Source: Allobosea lathyri
GTDB lineage: Bacteria; Pseudomonadota; Alphaproteobacteria; Rhizobiales; Beijerinckiaceae
Assembly: GCF_900108245.1 (NCBI RefSeq)
Contig: NZ_FNUY01000005.1
Coordinates: 186,001 to 250,000 of the forward strand
DNA: 64,000 nucleotides
Direction of reading: 5' to 3'
Part shown: positions 23,383 to 32,901 of the stretch, one piece after another
Layout of the letters: every line of letters starts with the position of its first letter
Numbering within the stretch: position 1 is the stretch's first letter
Notes under the pieces: generated by a model
Seen by the model: the letters and a program-made list of their open reading frames with translations, nothing else
Databases searched by the model: none
Told to the model about the DNA's origin: nothing
Program-made: the position numbers and the translations under genes

Positions 23383-25554
23383 ATGAACGACCGGACGAGA
23401 CGGGCTGAGCGGCGCGAGCCGTCCTTCGAACGCGATCGAGGCGACAGCCGCGACGATTTCGACATGCGCCTGTCAGCCGATGACCGGCCGACGCGGGGTC
23501 AACGCCCCCAACCGCGCCAGGAGGAGCACCGCGAAGTGCCAAGACGCGACAAACGCAGTGGCGGCGGCAAGGGCGGCGCAGGCAATGGCGGCGGACGCCG
23601 ACGCGGGCGCCGGGGACGCTCCCTGCTGGGCGGGCTGTTCTACTGGACGATGGTGCTCGGCCTGTGGTGCGCGATCGGGCTTGGCGGGCTCATCGCCTAT
23701 CACGCCGCGCAATTGCCGCCGATCAACCAGCTGACCGTGCCCAAACGCCCGCCCAATATCGCGATCCTCGCGGCTGACGGGACGCTTCTGGCCAATCGCG
23801 GCGAAACCGGCGGGCGCACCGTCACCATCGGCGAGATCCCGCCCTATCTGCCCAAGGCCTTTGTGGCGATCGAGGACCGGCGCTTCTACGAGCATTTCGG
23901 CATCGACCCGATCGGGCTCAGCCGCGCCGTCGTGAACAATCTGCGCGGGCGCGGTGGCCTGCAGGGCGGCTCGACGCTGACGCAGCAGCTCGCCAAGAAC
24001 CTGTTCCTGACCCAGGAACGCACTGCCGCCCGCAAGATCCAGGAGGCGATCCTGGCGCTCTGGCTGGAGCGGACCTACTCCAAGGACCAGATCCTCGAGC
24101 TCTATCTGAACCGGGTCTATTTCGGCTCCGGCGCCTATGGCGTCGAGGCAGCCGCCCAGCGTTATTTCAACAAATCGGCGCGTTCGGTGACTGTCGCGGA
24201 GGCGGCGATGCTGGCCGGCCTCGTGCAGGCGCCCTCGCGCCTTGCGCCCAATCGCAATCCCGATGCAGCCGAAAAGCGTGCCCAGCTCGTCATCGCCGCC
24301 ATGGCCGACCAGGGGCTGATTTCGCAGTCGACGGCCAAGACGGCGATCGTCGCACCGGCCGAGGCCGCTGAACGCGTCGGTGCCGGCTCCGTCAACTACG
24401 CCGCCGACTATGTAATGGATGTGCTCGACGACTTCATCGGCGCGGTCGAAGGCGACGTCACCGTGCTGACGACGATCGATCCGAAACTACAGGCCTCTGC
24501 CGAGACGGTTCTGGTCGAATCCCTGGCCGCGCAGGGCGCAAAGCAGGGCGTCTCGCAGGGTGCCGTGGTCTCGATGACGCCCGACGGCTCGATCCGCGCC
24601 CTGATCGGCGGGCGCGACTACACCAAGAGCCAGTTCAACCGCGCCACCGCGGCCAAGCGCCAGCCCGGTTCGGCCTTCAAGCCCTTCGTTTACCTGACCG
24701 CGCTTGAAAAAGGCCTGACGCCCGACACGATCCGCGACGATTCGCCGGTCTCGATCAAGGGCTGGCAGCCGGAGAACAACAGCCGGACCTATCGCGGCCC
24801 GGTGACGTTGCAGACCGCCTTCGCGCATTCGCTGAACACCATCGCGGTGAAGCTGAACCAGGAGGTGACGCCGCGCGAGGTCGTGCGCACCGCCCAGAGG
24901 CTCGGCATCTCGTCGGCGCTCCAGGCCAATCCGTCGCTGGCGCTGGGCACGTCCGAGGTGACCCCGGTCGAGCTCACGGCGGCCTATGCGACCTTCGCCA
25001 ATGGCGGCCAGTCGGTGTTGCCCTATGTGATCCGCGAGGTGAAGTCGCTCAACGGCAAGGTGATCTATGCGCGCAAGGGCTCGGGCTTCGGCCCCGTAAT
25101 CCAGCCGCAGACGCTGTCGATGATCAATTCGATGTTCCACGAGACCATGGTCAGCGGCACCGGCAGCAGGTTCAACATCCCCGGCTGGGAGGTTGGCGGC
25201 AAATCGGGAACGACGCAGGATTTCCGCGATGCCTGGTTCGTCGGCTTCACCTCGAAGCTGGTGACCTCGGTCTGGCTCGGCAATGACGACAACAGCGCCA
25301 TGAAGCGCGTCTATGGCAGCGGCCTGCCCGCCGATGTCTGGGGCAAATACATGAAGGCCGCCCATGCCGGCATGCAGCCCAGCCCGCTGCCCGGCGGCCT
25401 CTGGCATGGCGCGCCCAAGACGATCTTCGACAATGGCGCGCCGGTCGCCGGTGTCAGGCCGCCGGCCAATACGCAGACGGCCGACAGCGATCGCGCCTGG
25501 GTTCCGCCGGCACCGCAGGAGCGGAATTTCCTGGAACGGCTGTTCGGCGGATAG
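23383..25554 (+). CDS. Penicillin-binding protein 1A (bifunctional peptidoglycan synthase)
   Basis: A 723-residue class A PBP. A basic, disordered cytoplasmic tail of about 80 residues precedes one membrane helix (WTMVLGLWCAIGLGGLIAY). The glycosyltransferase 51 domain shows catalytic Glu164 in AIEDRRFYEHFG and GGSTLTQQLAKNLFL. The transpeptidase domain has the SxxK serine Ser430 in GSAFKPF, SxN in HSLNT, and KSGTT from Lys607. It polymerises and cross-links peptidoglycan in the periplasm. The gene stands alone and converges on the MFS gene. Confidence 0.93.
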   Translation: MNDRTRRAERREPSFERDRGDSRDDFDMRLSADDRPTRGQRPQPRQEEHREVPRRDKRSGGGKGGAGNGGGRRRGRRGRSLLGGLFYWTMVLGLWCAIGLGGLIAYHAAQLPPINQLTVPKRPPNIAILAADGTLLANRGETGGRTVTIGEIPPYLPKAFVAIEDRRFYEHFGIDPIGLSRAVVNNLRGRGGLQGGSTLTQQLAKNLFLTQERTAARKIQEAILALWLERTYSKDQILELYLNRVYFGSGAYGVEAAAQRYFNKSARSVTVAEAAMLAGLVQAPSRLAPNRNPDAAEKRAQLVIAAMADQGLISQSTAKTAIVAPAEAAERVGAGSVNYAADYVMDVLDDFIGAVEGDVTVLTTIDPKLQASAETVLVESLAAQGAKQGVSQGAVVSMTPDGSIRALIGGRDYTKSQFNRATAAKRQPGSAFKPFVYLTALEKGLTPDTIRDDSPVSIKGWQPENNSRTYRGPVTLQTAFAHSLNTIAVKLNQEVTPREVVRTAQRLGISSALQANPSLALGTSEVTPVELTAAYATFANGGQSVLPYVIREVKSLNGKVIYARKGSGFGPVIQPQTLSMINSMFHETMVSGTGSRFNIPGWEVGGKSGTTQDFRDAWFVGFTSKLVTSVWLGNDDNSAMKRVYGSGLPADVWGKYMKAAHAGMQPSPLPGGLWHGAPKTIFDNGAPVAGVRPPANTQTADSDRAWVPPAPQERNFLERLFGG

Positions 25555-25601
25555 AGCATCGGCCGGAAAAGTGGAACGCGGTTTTCGGGAAAGTCGATGC
25601 T
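25555..25601. repeat. Intergenic palindromic repeat, family 2
   Basis: AGCATCG (25555-25561) pairs with CGATGCT (25595-25601), with inner CCGGAAAA / TTTTCGG arms. A second copy in the opposite orientation is at 47138-47184. It lies between two converging genes and could act as a transcriptional barrier. Confidence 0.65.
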
Positions 25602-25617
25602 AAAACAATGAGCCCCT

Positions 25618-26814
25618 TCAGGATTTCGCGGCGCGAATGCTGCGGCTCGCCTGGAACAGGATGAAGGCCGCCACGCCCAGCGTCGACATCACCGCGGGCA
25701 AAGGCAAAGCCGAGCCTTTGAGCAGGTGGCCGACCAGAAGTCCGACGCAGGCCGAGAGCAGCATCTGGCAGAGCCCGTTGAAAGACGAGGCCGCGCCGGC
25801 TCGATCGGGAAACGGCATCATCGCGGAGGCCTGTGCCTGCGGCATGGTCAGGCCGACGCCACAGGCATAGAGCGCCATCGGGACGACGACGCCCAGCGGC
25901 CCGGCAAAGGCCGTGGCGACGCCGCCGAGCATGGCGAGGCCGCCCAAGGCGAGGCAGGTCACGCCGATCGAAATCACTCCGTCCATGCCGAGGCGGCCGA
26001 CGAGGCGCTGGGCGATAATGGTGCCGAGGATGTAACCGAGCACGGCAAAGCCGAAGGAAAAGCCGTATTCGACCGGCGACAGGCCGTAGATGCCGATCAG
26101 CACGAAGGAGGAGCCCGAAATGAAGGCGAAGAGGCCGGCATAGGCAAGCGCGGTCAGCGCGACATAGACCCGGAAGGCGCGATTGCGCAGCAACGTGCCG
26201 AAGCCGCGAAAGATCGAGACGAGCGAGAGCTTGTCGGGCGAGCGGGCACGCAACGTCTCGGGCATGATCAGGAGGATGACCGCGCCCAGCGCCACGGCGA
26301 AGAGCAGCGAGGCGATGAAGGTCGAGCGCCAGCCGAACGCCATCTGCAGGACGCCGCCGATCACCGGCGCCACCGCAGGCACCAGCCCCATGATCATGCC
26401 CATCCGCGCCAGTTCCCGACCGGCGCGCGGCCCCTCATAGAGATCGCGCACCATGGCACGCCCGAGCACGATGGGTCCCGACGCGCCGATCGCCTGAAAG
26501 GCACGCCCGAGCGTCAGCATCTCGATCGAGGGCGCAAACGCGCAGGCGAAGGTCGCGACGAAGAAGATGCCGAGTCCGGCCAGCAGGACGGGCCTGCGGC
26601 CGAGCCGGTCCGACAACGGCCCCCAGACGATCTGCCCGGCCGCAAAGCCGAACAGAAACGAGGACAGCGTCGCCTGGGCGCCGGCCACATCCGTGCCCAT
26701 CACGCGCACGATCTCGGGCAGCGAGGGCAGATAGAAATCCGTCGAGAGCGGGCCAAGCGCCGTCAGCATGGCGAGCACGGCGGTCATCGCCAGGGTATCG
26801 GGGCGCAGTTTCAT
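25618..26814 (-). CDS. Bcr/CflA family multidrug efflux MFS transporter
   Basis: A 398-residue protein with 12 predicted membrane helices. The N-terminal helix with LGPLSTDFYLPSLPEI and the loop WGPLSDRLGRRPVLL (MFS motif A) are typical of the Bcr/CflA drug:H+ antiporters of the inner membrane. The substrate cannot be told from sequence. The start at 26814 is the only conserved ATG. No regulator gene is adjacent. Confidence 0.88.
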   Translation of the reverse strand: MKLRPDTLAMTAVLAMLTALGPLSTDFYLPSLPEIVRVMGTDVAGAQATLSSFLFGFAAGQIVWGPLSDRLGRRPVLLAGLGIFFVATFACAFAPSIEMLTLGRAFQAIGASGPIVLGRAMVRDLYEGPRAGRELARMGMIMGLVPAVAPVIGGVLQMAFGWRSTFIASLLFAVALGAVILLIMPETLRARSPDKLSLVSIFRGFGTLLRNRAFRVYVALTALAYAGLFAFISGSSFVLIGIYGLSPVEYGFSFGFAVLGYILGTIIAQRLVGRLGMDGVISIGVTCLALGGLAMLGGVATAFAGPLGVVVPMALYACGVGLTMPQAQASAMMPFPDRAGAASSFNGLCQMLLSACVGLLVGHLLKGSALPLPAVMSTLGVAAFILFQASRSIRAAKS

Positions 26815-26847
26815 CGTTGTCGCGGCCTGTGTTGGCTCAAAACCACG

Positions 26848-26958
26848 CCGTCATCCTGGCCGCAGCGAAGCGGAGCGCCGGGATCCATCATGGGGCGTCG
26901 TCGAATTCCATGTTGGATTCCGGATCAGCGCGGCTTCGCCGCTTGTCCAGTATGACGG
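26848..26958. repeat. Intergenic palindromic repeat, family 1, long copy
   Basis: Outer arms CCGTCATCCTGG and CCAGTATGACGG (one mismatch) enclose an inner inverted GGATCCATCAT / TTGGATTCC pair. The element fills much of the 200-base gap between the metallopeptidase gene and the MFS gene. Nothing else is recognisable in that gap. Confidence 0.7.
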
Positions 26959-27014
26959 CTTGGCTTCGTGGATAAGCCGCATCCCTCTAGGCTTCGAGCG
27001 AGGGGGTGTCGAGT

Positions 27015-27755
27015 TCAGCCGTAGCCGTGCAGGCCCGCCCCGTGCCGCTTCAGCCAGCTCTCCGCCTCTTCCGTGCGCGGGCAGAGCTTGTGGGTCAGCG
27101 CCCAGAAGCGATGCGAATGGTTCATCTCCTTGAGATGAGCCACCTCATGGGCCGCGAGATAGTCCAGCACCAGCGGCGGCGCGAGGATCAGCCGCCAGGA
27201 GAAGTTCAAATGCCCCTGCGACGAGCAGGAGCCCCAGCGGCTGGTGGTGTCGCGGATGGTGATCTTGCGGGCGGGAATGCCAAGCGCCGCCGTGTGCCTG
27301 CGGACAGCCAGCTCGAGCTCCTCCAGCGCCGCGCGGCGCAGGAAATCCTTGATCCGGCGCGCGACATGAGCGGTCTCGCCGGCCACCGCGATGATCGGGG
27401 CGCCGTCCTTGTCGGTGGTCGCATGGGTGACGCCGCGCGCTTTCGACCAGTGCACGATGCGGTGCGGCACGCCGCGAAAGGGCACGGTTTCGCCGGGTTC
27501 GAACGGCACTGCCAGCGGCCGCTTGGCCACGCGCGCCGCGATCCAGCCGCCATGATTCTCGGCGAATTGCTTGCCAGCGTCGAAATCGGCGCGCTCGGGC
27601 AGCGTCAGCGTGATCTCGCCCGTCGCCTGCGACACGCGCAGCGTCATGCGGCGCGCGCTCGCCCGTCGCTTGACCGCGACGGGATAGAGCATGCCGGCAT
27701 GGGGAACCTCGATCCGCTCGGGATCGGGCTTGCGCTTGAACAGGGAGACCCGCAT
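27015..27755 (-). CDS. YgjP/SprT-like M48-type metallopeptidase (DUF45)
   Basis: A 246-residue cytoplasmic protein of the YgjP (DUF45) family. The zinc-binding motif HEVAHLKEMNHS begins at His203. SRWGSCSSQGHLNFSWRL upstream is the other conserved block. Related E. coli YgjP is reported as UTP-related or peptidase-like, so the in vivo substrate is uncertain. It precedes the PHA depolymerase gene by 41 bases on the same strand in the reverse sense, so the two could share a transcript. Confidence 0.85.
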   Translation of the reverse strand: MRVSLFKRKPDPERIEVPHAGMLYPVAVKRRASARRMTLRVSQATGEITLTLPERADFDAGKQFAENHGGWIAARVAKRPLAVPFEPGETVPFRGVPHRIVHWSKARGVTHATTDKDGAPIIAVAGETAHVARRIKDFLRRAALEELELAVRRHTAALGIPARKITIRDTTSRWGSCSSQGHLNFSWRLILAPPLVLDYLAAHEVAHLKEMNHSHRFWALTHKLCPRTEEAESWLKRHGAGLHGYG

Positions 27756-27796
27756 CGCCTGCGATTGTGCGAGATTCGCAGGCGATACGGAAGGGG

Positions 27797-29113
27797 TCAG
27801 CCCGCGATCTTCAACGCGTTGCGGGCGTCGGTCACGCCGGCATCGCGGCGACCCTTGGCGGCCTCCATGTCGAGGCTGACCATGAAGTCGGAGATGCGCG
27901 GCGCGATCTCGGAGCGGAAGCGCGAGCCGTTGAAGACGCCATAATGGCCGACGCCCTTCTGCAGATAGTGGACGCGCTTGTCGGCGGGGATGTTGGGGCA
28001 GAGATCATGGGCGGCCTGCGTCTGGCCGACGCCGGAGATGTCGTCGTTCTCGCCCTCGACAGTCATCAGCGCGACGCGCCTGACCGCCTTGAGGTCAACA
28101 GGCTTGTCGCGATGCATCATCGTGCCCTTGGGCAGGGAGTGCTCGACGAAGACGGTCTCGACCGTCTGGAGGTAGAACTCGGCGGTCAGGTCCATCACCG
28201 CCATGTACTCGTCGTAGAAATCGCGGTGCTTCTCGGCGGAATCGCCGTCGCCTCGGACGAGATGCTTGAACATATCGTAATGGGCGGTGACGTGGCGGTC
28301 GAGATTCATCGCCATGAAGCCCGACAGCTGCAGGAAGCCGGGATAGACCTCGCGGAAGAAACCCTGATGCGGGAAGGGCACCTTGGTGATGCAGTTGGCG
28401 CGGAACCAGTCGATGCCGCGATCCTGGGCCAGCTTGTTGACCTCGGTCGGCGAGCGGCGGGTGTCGATCGGGCCGCCCATCAGCGTCATCGACCGCGGCG
28501 CGGAAGGGTCGTTCTCGGCTTCCATGCGGGCTATCGCCGCGATCACCGGCACCGCCGGCTGGCAGACTGCCATGACATGGGTGTCGGGGCCGAGCGTGTG
28601 CAGCATGGCGATGACGTAGTCGATATAGTCGTCGAGATCGAAGCGGCCGGCCGAGAGCGGCACGAGGCGGGCATCTGTCCAGTCGGTGATGTAGACTTCA
28701 TGACCGGGCAGGAAGGCCTCGACCGTGCCGCGCAGCAGCGTGGCATAGTGGCCCGACATCGGCGCAACCAGCAACACTTTTGGCTGCGGCTTGCGGCGCC
28801 CCTCGATCTTGCGGTCGAAATAGACCAGCCGGCCGAAGGGACGCTCCCAGACGACACGCTCCTCGACGGCAACCTTGATGCCGTTGATCGTGGTCTCCGG
28901 CAGATCGAAGGCGGGCTTGCCATAGCGCCGCGTAGTCCGCTCGAACAGCTCGCAGGAAGCCGCAACAGTGCGGCCGAAGGGCGTGTAAGTCAGCGGGTTG
29001 GCGGGATTCTTGAAGGCGAGTTGCATGGCATCGGACAGACCCCGTGCGGGGCTGACCATCATATGAACCGCTTCATAGGCATGATAGGCGAACGACATGG
29101 GAGCCCCGTACAT
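27797..29113 (-). CDS. phaZ: Intracellular polyhydroxyalkanoate depolymerase
   Basis: A 438-residue enzyme that mobilises stored polyhydroxybutyrate granules. The nucleophile motif MAVCQPAVPV has a cysteine, Cys184, in place of the usual lipase-box serine; this matches the position of the catalytic cysteine known in Cupriavidus PhaZ1. LLVAPMSGHYATLLRGTVE and YITDWTDARLVP are family blocks. I use the ATG at 29113, which has GGAAGGA about 10 bases upstream; the open frame extends 27 codons further without family resemblance. It is divergent from regB. Confidence 0.92.
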   Translation of the reverse strand: MYGAPMSFAYHAYEAVHMMVSPARGLSDAMQLAFKNPANPLTYTPFGRTVAASCELFERTTRRYGKPAFDLPETTINGIKVAVEERVVWERPFGRLVYFDRKIEGRRKPQPKVLLVAPMSGHYATLLRGTVEAFLPGHEVYITDWTDARLVPLSAGRFDLDDYIDYVIAMLHTLGPDTHVMAVCQPAVPVIAAIARMEAENDPSAPRSMTLMGGPIDTRRSPTEVNKLAQDRGIDWFRANCITKVPFPHQGFFREVYPGFLQLSGFMAMNLDRHVTAHYDMFKHLVRGDGDSAEKHRDFYDEYMAVMDLTAEFYLQTVETVFVEHSLPKGTMMHRDKPVDLKAVRRVALMTVEGENDDISGVGQTQAAHDLCPNIPADKRVHYLQKGVGHYGVFNGSRFRSEIAPRISDFMVSLDMEAAKGRRDAGVTDARNALKIAG

Positions 29114-29226
29114 GCAATCGTGATCCTTCCGGCGGCGCAACATATGATGACGCACCGCAACAGGTAACGCACCGTACGTTGATTTTGTTCTCATTCAATC
29201 CGGCGAAAGACTAAGATTTCGCTTTG

Positions 29227-30639
29227 ATGCCGATCTGCCACATGAAATTTCCCTCAGAGGCGTTCCCGCCAGAAGCGAGCCGCGTCGTGCTACCGCCTGA
29301 TTTCTCCGCTCCGGCGCTCGCGCGCTCGAACCGGCATATCCGCCTGGACACACTGGTGCGGCTGCGCTGGCTCGCCATCGCCGGCCAGAGCCTGGCGGTG
29401 ACCGGCGTCCATTTCGGCCTCGGTTTCGGGTTGCCTTTCGGCTGGTGCTTCAGCGTCATCGCGGTGTCGGCCTGGCTCAATATCGCGCTGCGCATCCGCT
29501 TTCCGCTCAGCCACCGGCTCAAGGCGGGCGCGGCCACCGCACTGCTCGGCTTCGACATCGCCCAGCTTGCGGCGCTGCTCTATCTCACCGGCGGGCTGCA
29601 GAACCCGTTCTCGATCCTGTTCCTGGCGCCGGTGATGATCTCGGCGACGGCGCTGCCGCCGCAGCGCACGCTGCTGCTCGGCGTGCTGGCGATCGCGCTG
29701 GCCACGCTGCTCAGCACCTTCTACCTGCCGCTGCCGTGGTCGGGGCCCAATCGGCCGGTGCTCCCGCCGTTCTACCAACTCGGGAACTGGGTCGCGCTCG
29801 TGCTCGGGCTCAGCTTCACCGGCATTTATGCCTGGCGCGTCGCCAAGGAAGCGCGCGACCTCTCCGATGCGCTTGCCGCCACGGAGCTCGTTCTGGCGCG
29901 CGAACAGCACCTGTCCCAGCTCGACGGCCTTGCGGCCGCCGCCGCCCATGAGCTCGGCACGCCGCTCGGCACGATCGCGCTCGTCGCCCGCGAACTGACG
30001 CGGCTTGCCCCCGCCGAGGGCGAGATGGCCGAGGACATCACGTTGCTGCGAGAACAGGTCGAACGCTGCCGGGGCATCCTGGCAAAGCTCTCGAACCTGC
30101 AGGACGACAATGCCGGCCCGCTCGACCAGCTCTCGCTGCGCCTGCTGATCGAGGAAGCGGCCGGGCCGCAAAGGCCGTTCGGCGTGCCGTTCGAGATCAC
30201 GATGAACGGCGAGAAGCCCGAACCCGTCTGCCGGCGTAATCCCGGCATGATCTACGGACTCGGCAATATCGTCGACAATGCCGTCGACTTCGCCCGTTCG
30301 GGCGTGGCGATCAGGGCCGATTGGACGCAAAGTCATGTCACGCTGACGATTGCCGATGACGGGCCGGGTTTCCCGCCCGACGTGCTGCTGCGAGCCGGCG
30401 AGCCCTATCTGTCGCGCGGGACGAGCGAGAGCCGCGCCGGCGGCGGCCTCGGGCTTGGACTGTTCATCGCAAAAACCCTGCTGGAACGCGGCGGCGGCGC
30501 GATCGAATTCTCCAACCTGCCCGCTCCCGCCAGCGGCGCTTCGATCAAGATCGTCTGGCCCCGCGCCGTGTTCGAGGCCGATCTACCGTCGATGGGGGGT
30601 ACAAACCCGGAAGTTTCGGGACTACATGGGGTTAGCTGA
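29227..30639 (+). CDS. regB: Redox-sensing histidine kinase RegB/PrrB/ActS
   Basis: About 470 residues with six membrane helices. The quinone-binding heptad GGLQNPF begins at residue 122. The H box AAAAHELGTPLGT has phospho-acceptor His241. The redox-active cysteine of the family is retained as Cys281 in EQVERCRGIL. ATPase motifs NIVDNAVDFA, DDGPGFPPDV and GLGLGLFIAK follow. RegB senses respiratory redox state and phosphorylates RegA, controlling energy metabolism, carbon fixation or nitrogen use in alphaproteobacteria. The start is uncertain: ATG at 29227 or 29242. RegA is encoded 77 bases downstream. Confidence 0.93.
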   Translation: MPICHMKFPSEAFPPEASRVVLPPDFSAPALARSNRHIRLDTLVRLRWLAIAGQSLAVTGVHFGLGFGLPFGWCFSVIAVSAWLNIALRIRFPLSHRLKAGAATALLGFDIAQLAALLYLTGGLQNPFSILFLAPVMISATALPPQRTLLLGVLAIALATLLSTFYLPLPWSGPNRPVLPPFYQLGNWVALVLGLSFTGIYAWRVAKEARDLSDALAATELVLAREQHLSQLDGLAAAAAHELGTPLGTIALVARELTRLAPAEGEMAEDITLLREQVERCRGILAKLSNLQDDNAGPLDQLSLRLLIEEAAGPQRPFGVPFEITMNGEKPEPVCRRNPGMIYGLGNIVDNAVDFARSGVAIRADWTQSHVTLTIADDGPGFPPDVLLRAGEPYLSRGTSESRAGGGLGLGLFIAKTLLERGGGAIEFSNLPAPASGASIKIVWPRAVFEADLPSMGGTNPEVSGLHGVS

Positions 30640-30716
30640 CCCGCATCCACATCCGTGATGCGCTGCGCGCCGAGCCGCGCTACAATTCCGCCGGGAAAGC
30701 CCGGCGGACGGAGAAT

Positions 30717-31286
30717 ATGATGCAGGATACGCTGAGCGAGACCGACCCCGCCGTGCCCGCGACGGACATGTCCCTGTTGCTGGTCGATGACGACAGGCCG
30801 TTCCTGACCCGGCTCGCCCGCGCCATGGAAGGGCGCGGCTACACCGTGCGGATAGCGGATAGCGTTTCTGCCGGCCTTGCGGCCGTCGAAGAGGACGCCC
30901 CGGCCTTCGCCGTGATCGATCTGCGATTGGGCGACGGCAACGGCCTGGATGTCATCGCACGGCTGAAGGAGCGGCGCCCGGATGCGCGCGGCGTCGTGCT
31001 CACCGGCTATGGCAACATCGCCACCGCCGTCAGCGCCGTTAAGCTCGGCGCCTTCGATTTCCTGGCCAAGCCGGCCGATGCCGACGAAATCCATGCGGCG
31101 CTGGCCGCTGCGCGCGATTCGCGCCCGATGCCACCGGAAAACCCGATGTCGGCCGATCGCGTGCGCTGGGAGCACATTCAGCGCGTCTACGAACTCTGCA
31201 ACCGCAATGTTTCGGAGACCGCCAGACGGCTCGGCATGCACCGCCGCACGCTGCAGCGCATCCTGGCCAAGCGCGCGCCGCGCTAA
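30717..31286 (+). CDS. regA: Response regulator RegA/PrrA/ActR
   Basis: A 189-residue regulator and partner of RegB. The receiver has acidic residues in LLVDDDRPF, phospho-acceptor Asp68 in VIDLRLGDGNG, and the conserved Lys in FLAKPADADE. A proline-containing linker leads to a Fis-type helix-turn-helix, NVSETARRLGMHRRTLQRIL, almost invariant in the family. Two ATGs in tandem (30717, 30720) follow GGAG. The gene ends three bases before the stop of the convergent mmcB gene, leaving no room for a separate terminator. Confidence 0.95.
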   Translation: MMQDTLSETDPAVPATDMSLLLVDDDRPFLTRLARAMEGRGYTVRIADSVSAGLAAVEEDAPAFAVIDLRLGDGNGLDVIARLKERRPDARGVVLTGYGNIATAVSAVKLGAFDFLAKPADADEIHAALAAARDSRPMPPENPMSADRVRWEHIQRVYELCNRNVSETARRLGMHRRTLQRILAKRAPR

Positions 31287-31289
31287 ATC

Positions 31290-31751
31290 CTAGACGCCGG
31301 GATCCTCGAGCAGCGCCAGCCGTCCCGCCGCCAGCTTCGCGAAGGCGATGGTCAGCGCCTTGCGACGCGCCGGGGCCAGTGGGTGCCTTGGCGGCTCGCG
31401 CAGAAGCTGCCCGCCATAGGCGTCGGCCACGATCAGCCCGACATCCTCGGGCAGGATCTCGGCGGGAAACTCCGGCGCGACCGCGAACAGGAAGCCATCG
31501 CAATAGTCGCGGTAATCGGGCCATTTGCCGTCGACGCGGTAATCTGCGATGCCGGATTTGACCTCGACGACCAGAAGCTCGCCCGAGGGCGAGAGCGCCA
31601 CGATGTCGCCGCGCCGGCCATTGGCAAAGGTCATCTCCTTGACAATCGCATAGCCGCGCTCGCGCAGATGGCGGCCGGCGCCACGGCAGACTGCGCGGGT
31701 GATGTCGGGCCGCGCAGGGGGCGGATTGAGAACGGAATCGGCGAGGGACAT
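31290..31751 (-). CDS. mmcB: MmcB family DNA repair protein
   Basis: A 153-residue protein with a PD-(D/E)XK nuclease-like core: NGRRGDIVALS, then VVEVKSGIADYRVDGKW and YRDYCDGFLFAV. In Caulobacter MmcB belongs to the damage-induced set and is linked to translesion synthesis by ImuB/DnaE2; that role is known from the family. No SOS box was recognised in the short gap before its start. Confidence 0.88.
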   Translation of the reverse strand: MSLADSVLNPPPARPDITRAVCRGAGRHLRERGYAIVKEMTFANGRRGDIVALSPSGELLVVEVKSGIADYRVDGKWPDYRDYCDGFLFAVAPEFPAEILPEDVGLIVADAYGGQLLREPPRHPLAPARRKALTIAFAKLAAGRLALLEDPGV

Positions 31752-31845
31752 GGCTCCATGTTCTCTCTTTGTGCTCGCACTGGCAAGTCCCGCTACGCTG
31801 GAAATCCGATCACGCGACCCATAACATGGCCTTCCCCCTAGGCTT

Positions 31846-32901
31846 TTGCGCGGGCTCGACTATGGTGCCGCCGCCTTGGAAACCGCTCTCGCCCCCCTTC
31901 TGATCGCGATTGTCGCCGCCGCTGCCGCGGCGTGCCTTTGCGTGCTGCTGCGCCCGTTGCTGGTGCGCTACGCGCTGGCGCGTCCCAATGCGCGCTCGAG
32001 CCATCGCGTGCCGACGCCGCAGGGCGGAGGCATCGCGGTGCTTGCCGGCGCCTTCCTGGCGCTCGGGCTGGCCGTTCTGCTGGTCCCGATGCCGGCACCC
32101 GAGCGCAACGGCCTGCTGCTGGTGGCGTCGGCCGCGACGCTGCTGGCCATGGTCGGCGCCTGGGACGATATCCGCCCCCTGCCCGCCAGCACCAGGCTCG
32201 CCCTGCAGGCTGCCTGCGTCGGGCTCGTGCTGTTCTATGCCAGCCCGGAACTGCGGCTGTTCCCCGAACTGATGCCGCTGGCCATCGAGCGGGCCCTCGC
32301 TCTGCTGGCCGGTGTCTGGTTCGTCAATCTCGTCAACTTCATCGATGGCATCGACTGGATCACCATCGCCGGCATCGTGCCGCTGACGGCGGCGCTCGCG
32401 CTTGCGGGACTGTACGGCGCCCTCGATCCCGCCAGCGCCCTGCTGGCAGCGGCGCTCTGTGGCGGGTTGCTCGGCTTCGCGCCGTTCAACAAGCCGGTGG
32501 CGCGGCTATTCCTGGGCGATGTCGGCTCGCTGCCGATCGGCCTGCTGACGGCCTATCTGCTCTACCGGCTCGCCGGCACGGGGGCGCTGACGGCGGCTCT
32601 GATCCTGCCGCTCTATTCCATCGCTGACGCCACGATCACGCTGCTGCGTCGGCTGGCGCGCCGCGAAAAGGTCTGGGAGGCGCATCGGTCGCATTTCTAT
32701 CAGCAGGCGACGGTCAACGGCTTCAGCGTCAGGGAGGTCGTGGCGCAGGTCGCGCTGCTCAATCTCGGCCTCGTGGTTTTGGCCGCGCTCAGCATTCGGG
32801 TAAGCGGTCTTCCGGCTCAACTCGGCTGTCTCGGCGTGGCGATACTGTTGACCGCGATCCTGCTGCGCCGCTTCTCGCGGAGGCGCCTCGGCCTTGGCTA
32901 A
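31846..32901 (+). CDS. Polyprenyl-phosphate HexNAc-1-phosphate transferase (WecA/WbpL/WreU-like)
   Basis: A 351-residue multi-helix membrane protein of the MraY/WecA family. Diagnostic features are WDDIRPLPASTRL with the paired Asp, NFIDGIDWIT, FLGDVGSLPIG and the basic loop HRSHFYQQA. Such enzymes start polysaccharide synthesis by moving a sugar-1-phosphate from UDP to undecaprenyl phosphate. An in-frame stop at 31822 leaves only TTG starts, at 31846 or 31876. The next two genes are a reductase and a 4,6-dehydratase, which points to a UDP-QuiNAc-type donor as for WreU/WbpL. Confidence 0.85.
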   Translation: MRGLDYGAAALETALAPLLIAIVAAAAAACLCVLLRPLLVRYALARPNARSSHRVPTPQGGGIAVLAGAFLALGLAVLLVPMPAPERNGLLLVASAATLLAMVGAWDDIRPLPASTRLALQAACVGLVLFYASPELRLFPELMPLAIERALALLAGVWFVNLVNFIDGIDWITIAGIVPLTAALALAGLYGALDPASALLAAALCGGLLGFAPFNKPVARLFLGDVGSLPIGLLTAYLLYRLAGTGALTAALILPLYSIADATITLLRRLARREKVWEAHRSHFYQQATVNGFSVREVVAQVALLNLGLVVLAALSIRVSGLPAQLGCLGVAILLTAILLRRFSRRRLGLG

